Positions 12,478 to 13,988 of a stretch of DNA of 13,988 nt are shown one piece after another. The DNA comes from Methanothrix sp. (lineage in GTDB: Archaea > Halobacteriota > Methanosarcinia > Methanotrichales > Methanotrichaceae), in the NCBI GenBank assembly GCA_011620785.1, contig WOYM01000017.1, positions 1 through 13,988 of the forward strand, read 5' to 3'. The position numbers and the translations under genes are program-made. Numbering within the stretch: position 1 is the stretch's first letter; each line of letters begins with the position of its first letter. The notes beneath the pieces are model-generated. The model was not told where the DNA came from. It did not search any database and worked only from the letters and a program-made list of their open reading frames with translations.

Positions 12478-13758
12478 TCAAATCCACTTTTCCTTTAAAG
12501 CCACCCATCCCACCCAAATAACGATCACCATATATGTTATCATCCAGGCATATCCTGCACCCAGGATGCCGTATCGATTCACCATAACATAGCTCAATCC
12601 AAGGAGCAGAATGCACCTGAGGGCATTCAGCTTCACTATGCTCTCAACCCTCATCCTCACATTCTGAATAGGGATGAATAGGGAATAACAGGCTACGGGA
12701 AAGCTAGAGAGGGCTATGATCTTCAGAAGGCCAAATCCCTCCACGTACTCTCCCTTGAGAAGTCCAAGTAGCCGGTCGCCATAGAAGAAGAGCACCAGCA
12801 CGGCTGGGAGCATTATCATCAGGCTTGCGCCTCCCGCGCGAAAGGCGCTCTTCTTGAGGCTATTTCCATGGCTCCCCTCTACAAAGAGTGAGGTCCCAAA
12901 GGAGCTGGGGATGATAAGCACCAGAGTGCCCAGAGCGAAGGCGATATAGTATTTTGCCGCTTCAGCTTCATCGAGCAGGCTCAGCACCAGTATGGGCATG
13001 ATGAGAGTAGGTGCAGCATACAGAAGGCTAGAGAGGTAGTTCAGAGAGGAGAATCGCAAGGACTTGCGTATGAACTCCCGGTCTGCCTGTGGCCTGATCC
13101 GGCATATGCTCAGCTGAATCTTCACCAAGCTGTAGAGCGCTGCGGTCAGATACCCCAGGCCAATAGCTCCGAAGATTCCGAAGACGCCCAAGAAAGCGAG
13201 AGGCACAAGGGCTGGAATTCGAATTGCCTGCAAGAGATTCTGCAAGAAGTAATGGTCCGCTTTTCTGTCCGCAACAAAGGCGTATCCTCCCATGACCGCG
13301 ATTGAGTTCAGGGCTGCTACCAGAATGAAGGCCAGAGAATAACCTGGATCCTGCCAAAATGGCATGGAAGGAGTCAGAATCATCATCAACAAGATGCATA
13401 TCCCACCGAAGATGATGCTGGCTTCGGTGGTAACAATAAAGCTCGTGCTGATGACCTTCCCCTTATCCTCCAGGGGAAGGAAGCGGATGATCGAGGAGTC
13501 AAAGCCGAGGGTTGAGAAGAGGGCGACGAGTGCAAGAGATGATATGAGTGCTGTGGCCAGGCCTACCTGCTCTAGGGCATAAAGCCTGGCGGCGATAATC
13601 CAGAAAAAGAAGCCGCATCCTGCGCTCATGATATTGGCGAAGGCCATGAAGAAGGATGTTCTATATAGACCATCTCCGGCCATTCCTGCGATTGCTTTGC
13701 AGCTCAGATAACGGTGTAGATTGAAGTTCATGACTGGTTTCCAGGCCACAGAAGACAT
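12478..13758 (-). CDS. Polysaccharide/oligosaccharide flippase (Wzx-like, MOP superfamily)
   Basis: A 426-residue integral membrane protein with about twelve or more hydrophobic segments. Its N-terminal pattern FMAFANIMSAGCGFFFWIIAARLYALEQVGLATALISS matches the polysaccharide synthesis/Wzx branch of the MOP superfamily, with FSTLGFDSSIIRFLP after the second helix. Such proteins move lipid-linked glycans across the membrane for surface polysaccharide, S-layer or sheath glycosylation. The second half (YYIAFALGTLVLIIPSSFGTSLFVEGS) repeats the same fold, as expected. Length is normal (about 400-480). ATG at 13758 lacks a clear ribosome binding site; the ATG at 13731, nine codons in, is an alternative. 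No glycosyltransferases are adjacent, so the substrate is unknown. It converges with the zinc-finger-like gene. Confidence 0.88.
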   Translation of the reverse strand: MSSVAWKPVMNFNLHRYLSCKAIAGMAGDGLYRTSFFMAFANIMSAGCGFFFWIIAARLYALEQVGLATALISSLALVALFSTLGFDSSIIRFLPLEDKGKVISTSFIVTTEASIIFGGICILLMMILTPSMPFWQDPGYSLAFILVAALNSIAVMGGYAFVADRKADHYFLQNLLQAIRIPALVPLAFLGVFGIFGAIGLGYLTAALYSLVKIQLSICRIRPQADREFIRKSLRFSSLNYLSSLLYAAPTLIMPILVLSLLDEAEAAKYYIAFALGTLVLIIPSSFGTSLFVEGSHGNSLKKSAFRAGGASLMIMLPAVLVLFFYGDRLLGLLKGEYVEGFGLLKIIALSSFPVACYSLFIPIQNVRMRVESIVKLNALRCILLLGLSYVMVNRYGILGAGYAWMITYMVIVIWVGWVALKEKWI

Positions 13759-13988
13759 TGTAGGCCAGATTTGTTAATCGGCTGCCGCTGATTTGGTATT
13801 TGATCTTATCTCTAATTTTATATCTGATCTTGGTTGTATAAATGTTTGGCTCTTCGCTGAATTATGTGGGTGAGTTAAGGCACAAAAGACACAGAGAATT
13901 TCCAATTCAAGTTCACCATACCAGATGGCGAGGAGCGGTAGCGAGACGATTTTGCTGTAAAATTTACAGGAATATTCCGTAGCAGAAA
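13759..13988. other. Right-edge intergenic sequence
   Basis: No gene can be supported. The region upstream of the flippase is AT-rich, with T/A-rich tracts that could hold its promoter. On the plus strand TTGTATAAATG (13834-13844) resembles a TATA box directed out of the window. Beyond it lie GGCACAAAAGACACAGAG and GGCGAGGAGCGGTAGCGAG, short purine-rich repetitive-looking motifs that may belong to the leader of a gene or element starting beyond 13988. Confidence 0.35.

Noticed and set aside
13842..13982. A 46-residue plus-strand frame at the right edge
   Set aside because: Its ATG lies inside the TATA-like element, there is no ribosome binding site, and the Arg/His-rich product looks like translated repeat sequence.
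1..13988. CRISPR arrays, tRNA or rRNA genes
   Set aside because: No regularly spaced repeats and no tRNA T-arm consensus or rRNA segments were noticed on either strand by eye; a covariance search was not possible.

Overview
The window looks like a piece of a methanogenic archaeon's chromosome, most probably from the Methanosarcinales. A Methanothrix/Methanosaeta-like genome is my best guess, inferred from gene content and moderate base composition; no 16S rRNA is present. The main evidence is an Mmp10-type methyl-coenzyme M reductase arginine methyltransferase, archaeal-type FtsZ2, the archaeal shikimate-pathway pair aroB'-aroD, an archaeal UbiD-family decarboxylase, a UPF0146 protein and a DUF1614 membrane protein. 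Starts use ATG, GTG and TTG, several with clear Shine-Dalgarno sequences, and TATA-like boxes are visible. I see no rRNA, tRNA, CRISPR array, complete insertion sequence or replication origin.

Layout. The left end (1-1945) is accessory and decayed. It holds an AT-rich solitary N4-cytosine-type DNA methyltransferase on the minus strand, a G+C-rich stretch without a convincing gene, and a DUF3786 pseudogene with an in-frame stop, a frameshift and a lost C-terminus. From 1946 to 4811 lie a B12-binding-like/radical SAM protein (plus strand), then convergently mmp10 followed by a small unknown gene with its own strong ribosome binding site. Positions 5026-6800 carry aroB'-aroD with an ATGA overlap. 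Divergent from these are a DUF1614 membrane protein and, behind a good TATA box and a 15-bp-period direct repeat, a UbiD-family enzyme that is probably anhydromevalonate phosphate decarboxylase of archaeal isoprenoid synthesis.

From 9002 to 10233 the minus strand encodes ftsZ2 followed closely by a 31-residue single-pass membrane microprotein with its own ribosome binding site. On the plus strand follow UPF0146 and a class I glutamine amidotransferase that has lost about 55-60 N-terminal residues, where its reading frame now abuts UPF0146. The right third holds an acidic orphan protein, an intergenic hairpin pair resembling an IS200/IS605-type element end, a small zinc-finger-like protein with a probable very short leader, and a polysaccharide (Wzx/MOP-type) flippase. 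The right edge is non-coding as far as I can tell.

How the genes fit together: most are housekeeping functions of a methanogen (MCR modification, aromatic amino acid and lipid precursor synthesis, cell division, envelope glycan export), interspersed with eroded accessory genes. The best candidates for something undescribed are the microprotein behind ftsZ2 and the small gene behind mmp10. I do not see a complete multi-gene novel defence or metabolic system.
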